From Trachythela sp. YZ-2020 (lineage: Eukaryota > Cnidaria > Anthozoa > Malacalcyonacea > Clavulariidae), in contig JADLSH010000293.1 of assembly GCA_016169945.1 (NCBI GenBank), positions 868,001-932,000 on the forward strand: a stretch of DNA of 64,000 bases, in the 5' to 3' direction. Both the position numbers and the translations under genes were made by a program. Shown here piece after piece: positions 59,917 through 64,000 of this stretch. A model generated the notes under the pieces. It searched no databases and had not been told where the DNA came from. It saw nothing but the letters and a program-made list of their open reading frames with translations. Numbering within the stretch: position 1 is the first letter of the stretch; each line of letters starts with the position of its first letter.

Positions 59917-61186
59917 TAAAGGAATAAATTGTTTAAAACGTTAATCTTTGTCTGTGTTAATTTATGCATGCATCCAAGCGTCACTAATTACTCATATTTT
60001 GCTCTAAAAATGTATATATTTTCGTATTCGTTAAACACCCTTTATCCTCCTTTCGGAGAGCTCCACAGAAGCTCCACAGAAGTTTTACAGAAGCTTCACA
60101 GAAGCTTTACAGAAGCTCCACAAAAGCTCCACAGAAGCTCCACAGAAGCTTTAGAGAATTTCCAGACATACGCACGTACGCACACCCGTGTTGCTTATTA
60201 TGACGTCATCGAATACTACCGTGCGCACACTCGTGCGCACACCCGTGCGCACATCCCGCCATTTTGAATACTAATTACTACCGTGCGCACACCCGTGCGC
60301 ACGCGACGCCATTTTGAATATTTAATTATACGCTATAAATTAACCAAGAAAGTTTATATAAATTAACAGACGTATAGGTCAGTTACCTTTAAAATCAGGT
60401 ATTTTAAAATTCAAAGCAGTCCAGTAAAGTTTTCTCTGTGAACAATATATCAAAGCCAGTCTTTTCACAAGAAATATATCCAACAACGTTCTCTCTGTGA
60501 AAGCCGTGAACAATATATCGAGTAGCATCTATATCCTCAGTTTATATGGATATTACGCAACGCTTTATGTTACACAACGCTATTAGTATTTAAACGTTAC
60601 GCAACGTTTTATGTTACGCAACGCTTTATGTTACGCAACGCTTTACGTTATGTCACCTCATTATTATTTTTACTTCCAGGCGTGACGTATGAATACTAAT
60701 CACTTCCGACCGTGGATGGGGGGGTTAAGCTACTATAGAAATGAAGTATTAATTTGTGTCGCTTATAATACACCAGCTCGTAAAACTTTTCAAGGAAAAT
60801 TGATTCGACAAAAACCTATTTGCTGTACACACGAACAAATAAACTCGAGAAATGTTTTAATTGTGATTCAATTCAGCTAAATTATTTGTTTGCTTTTTAG
60901 CACTTTTCAATATCAGTGATAAGGTTATGTTGGCAATAGACATTCTGTTAGAATGGAGAGAGTCGTTCCGACGTGGTGTACCAGTGACGGTTATGATTAA
61001 GGCTAAGCTTGCGTCAATATTAACAATCATAATCAGGTAAATATATTATTACGTTCAATAATCTGCTTTCGTATAGTACTAATAACTCAAACAGTTTAAA
61101 GACATGCGTGCACGCCGTGCAGGGTCCAGTTTTTTTTGACAGTATAGTTAAAGTTTATTATTGAGTACAGTATGCAATTTACGTCG

Positions 61187-61972
61187 ATCTAGAGACTCTT
61201 CCTGCTTCTTGAAAATAATGACGTCATGGGGGTCCCAGAGAAAAAAATTGCCCAGGGCCCCGCGAATTTTTTCGGTGGCTCTGGGTGGCCTACACAAAAA
61301 CGATACAATGTTTTTTTGTTTTGTTGCAAGAATGTCACCTGCAGCTGCAAGCATATTAAATGGCCATTCTGAGTTTAACGAGATTTGAAGGTTACATGCA
61401 TGTACTTTGAATTTTTTCAGGATAGATGGTTAAGAGGGGGTAGGAAGTTGCATGACTGAAAAATATCATTATTTGGGGGGGGGGGGGGCACTGGAAGAAA
61501 GTTGAGTATATAGGGGTGGGTTTTAAAATTTAAAAGTGGGTGAAGATTTAAAAGGGCTCACTAAATTCCACCCCTCCCCCCCCTTCCCAGATGAAAAATG
61601 AACGATAGGTAGTGTGACAGTATATATTTAAAGCAAAACGGACGACTAATTGTTAAGAGGGCAGTTTAAGTGATTGTGGTCCAATTGATTTTAGTCAGTG
61701 CAAAAGATCTGAAATATAGTTTCGACATCAGTGCCTTTTTAACTAATAAACTGGGGGAAATCCCCCCCCCAGGAATTGGATACCCCCCCAGTCACATCTA
61801 TTCTGCCCCCAGACGAGTGCACGCAATAGCCTTTGGCAGCTTCAAAATAGAGTTTAAAAACAATTGCAGCAAATAGCATATAGACTCTCAAATAATAATG
61901 AAAGAATTAATGAAATTAAGGGCTAACGAAAGAGGTATAGAGAAAACATTTCCGACGATCTAGAGACTCACT
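61187..61972. repeat. Insert flanked by 14-bp direct repeats
   Basis: cgatctagagactc occurs at about 61188-61201 and again at about 61959-61972. Between them are G-rich and C-rich homopolymer tracts and an A-rich right end (gaaagaattaatgaaattaa). It may be a retroposed insertion with target duplication; no coding content recognised. Confidence 0.45.
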
Positions 61973-62854
61973 AGGTGCCAACCATGTTGGCGCCTCTTGG
62001 GGGAGGCATAACAAGCTTCCTAACTTTAACAAGCTTCCTATCTCCCTGTTCCTTTCATCTCACGCCTTTGGCCAAACTCTGCACGCATTTTCCCTGTTTT
62101 GCCAAAAAATGTTTGCTTTTGCCCCCCACTGTTCGACATGTGACGATGGAATTTGTGGTATATGCGGTATTATTGGAGCATTATACCTTGGCGATGGAAA
62201 TGAGAAGAACTGTTGCTCAACTAAAAATGTGAGGAATATTAAATGTAATAGTAATAGCAAAATCACAAGTCTGTATGAGCGTGTGCGTGTTGAAGAACGC
62301 TTCTTTAACTAAATCGGAGGCAGAAAAATCTTTGTCCTTGAATTTTTGTGGGTTACGAAAAAGGGTTCTAATTCGACATTTAGAGTTGTTGAGATGACAA
62401 TAATTTTATTATAGGGTTACATGTTTCACTCTATCTATATTTCATAAAAAGTGTTTGTTCTACGGAGCCTACGAATACATGCATTTTAATATTTCATACA
62501 TGAATTAAGAAACACTTGTTGACCATGACCATATATATATTTGATTATTACAGTACCGAAATTTGAACTTTTTTATGGCAAGCCATTATAGCCATATACT
62601 GTATATGTTGTAGATTAAATATCCTGACAACAATGAACATTCAAGCCCACCTGATTTAGAGACATTTATGTCATCTATAAAGCAATATTGGCTGGAAAAA
62701 GCAATTTACACAAGATCATCCGATCCATTTGTTGTCAATATGGTTGATGTGCCTCCAATTATACCACCAGCACTTAGATCAAACAATGTGCAAATTACAG
62801 AGTCAGAAAAGAAAAGTGTGTTTTTGAATCGTATTGCAAGCAGTTCTGTTGAAG

Positions 62855-63311
62855 GTAATGTGTTACTCATGCATGCATTAGTATACCGTAAATATAAGAA
62901 TATTATTTAATTTTGTGCTTTTTAGGATTCCATTTTCCCTATTCTTTGAAAATAGTGTTATGGAAAATTCTGCGACTCTATTCAGTTTAGTTCAAAACTA
63001 CTCTAATGAACTGTAAAGTTGTTAGCAACTAAAGTTTACATGCAAGTAAAATTTAATAATATGGTTCTTTTCGGCAACAGCTTTTTAGAATAATTTTGAT
63101 GTTTATATTCCATACTTTTCAAGTAAACAGGAATTAATCATACACACAAAGTTTGCCGTTTTTGACTAATGACAGGCTATGAAAAGGTGAAAAAGAGAAA
63201 AACCCTTTCTTAACAATATAATAATCCAGCAAGGGCAAAACGGTGCAATGTATACTGGCACAGGCCGCACATCATAATTAGCATGGCTGCTTGCATTGAC
63301 TATAGTATAGA

Positions 63312-63355
<44 letters not shown>

Positions 63356-64000
63356 AAAATTACATTATAAGTGATTTTGAAAATCATTCTCAACTCTGAT
63401 TGGTTGCGCTATCTCGGATTAATACCGATAATCACCTAAAGCGTTTTTAAGCCGCTTTTATCGTAAATATTCAATTAAAATATTTTTGAAATGTGCATTT
63501 TTTATTTTTTTCCAGAGAATCACCTATGTAATCTTATTAAAACAATTATTCACCTCAGGCTCGGTGAATATCGATATTCACCGATATTCACCTCGCCTTC
63601 GGCGAATAATTGTTACATAGTGCTTGGGAAATTTGTCAGTCTAACCGCATTTATATGAATAGAATTTTTAAAGTTATAAGTGGAATAAGTTCACTGATGA
63701 TAATTATATAGTTCCATGATAATAGCCGGATTCATATTAAAAATAAGAGAGGAGAAACTCGTCTGACTGAAACGTTTTCTCTACTGAGAAACACGTCTGC
63801 ATGTTTGGACGGGAAAGTTAGGCGGGAAGGTTTAGAAGGGAAACTGGTTTGGTACAGGATTCATAATAGACGAGTTTCCCATTTGAGATGAGTGTCCCCG
63901 TCTCTACTATGAATTCGTCTAATGTTAAGGCAATATATATGACAATATAAGTTAATAAACCAAAAAAGCTCAATACAGACAATAGTGGATAATGACATAT
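62855..64000. other. No exon recognised; TA run and hairpins
   Basis: A (TA)n run lies at about 63316-63350. A hairpin at 63537-63612 pairs aacaattattcacc...ggtgaatatc with gatattcacc...gcgaataattgtt. Inverted motifs attcatattaaaaataagag and actatgaattcgtctaat suggest a MITE at about 63,725-63,925. The upstream gene probably resumes beyond the window. Confidence 0.5.

Larger units (their letters stand above)
55544..60738. mobile_element. Giant foldback element, about 5.2 kb
   Basis: The outer arms are inverted copies: ctatag...aacccccc..atcca...ggaagtaa...gaggtgac at the left, complementary at the right end near 60738. Inside, both arms carry the same order: gcgttgcgtaacataaagcg, catataaactgaggatatag, short tandem blocks of gaagctccaca, ggtcgatgtgagg units, a 10-bp VNTR, and a centre rich in acgggac/gtcccgt. 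The right arm is split by the element at 58514-59916. No credible gene lies inside. It sits in an intron of the cysteine-cluster gene. Confidence 0.85.
53383..62854 (+). pseudogene. Cysteine-cluster protein gene (HMGXB3/KDZ-associated type), frameshifted, continuing rightward
   Basis: Exons: 53383-54442, 60901-61036, a likely exon ending 62228, and 62614-62854; it probably continues past the window. The first exon encodes a zinc-ribbon-like start (CPKCQKTYANRYKPKIYSQC), EKYTTDGRVKSVLFG, PHVVEVSENVFAIF, CSCTSKDCRAVKIKTK and CSLCQSELGASRPHPGF. Exon 2 joins in phase and reads LFNISDKVMLAIDILLEWRE. The exon ending 62228 has CDDGICGICG and LGDGNEKNCC. Such proteins resemble HMGXB3-like and KDZ-associated cysteine-cluster proteins; this is from memory and unconfirmed. 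Two frameshifts are visible in the first exon, near 53697 and at 53885-53890 (an extra AT). The 54443-60900 intron contains a mariner-type MITE and the giant foldback element. Confidence 0.68.

Overview
This window looks like AT-rich animal nuclear DNA, most likely from a cnidarian. Genes are split by many short introns with ordinary GT-AG borders. Between them lies a dense layer of DNA transposons, foldback and MITE-like hairpins, a Penelope-like retroelement, a LINE remnant and tRNA-derived SINEs. The taxon is an inference from the repeat types; no marker gene settles it.

Layout: (1) 3.1-11.0 kb, minus strand: a multi-exon KDZ (Kyakuja-Dileera-Zisupton) transposase gene that appears decayed. 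(2) 12.2-19.7 kb, plus strand: a HECT-type E3 ubiquitin ligase gene whose exons join in phase from 13.7 kb on. One intron carries a Penelope-like element 3' end with GIY-YIG endonuclease and a degenerate hammerhead ribozyme. (3) 20.5-22.3 kb, minus strand: an integrase-like fragment and a LINE reverse-transcriptase remnant. (4) 24.2-25.4 kb: a degenerate tandem array. (5) 26,458-30,654: a P-element-like transposon with 32-bp TIRs and convergent THAP and C2H2 genes, both broken. (6) 33.8-34.9 kb: a TIR element packed with short ATCCG/GGATA motifs. (7) 35,456-40,327: the most notable object, a transposon with perfect 32-bp TIRs and 9-bp target duplications. It carries two convergent, fully open, intron-containing genes: a Myb/SANT-like protein and an EXO1-like flap nuclease with a C-terminal HIRAN domain. 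(8) 41.3-53.4 kb: no gene seen, only MITEs, hairpins and a composite SINE insertion. (9) 53.4 kb to beyond the right part of the window: a frameshifted cysteine-cluster gene whose intron holds a 5.2-kb foldback element, itself invaded by a PIF/Harbinger-like element.

Only the HECT ligase looks like a possible host gene. Nearly every other coding signal belongs to mobile elements. Most of these are broken by short tandem duplications, frameshifts or stop codons, whereas the nuclease-HIRAN/SANT element is intact across all ten of its coding exons, which suggests recent activity or selection. No recognisable DDE transposase is present inside it.
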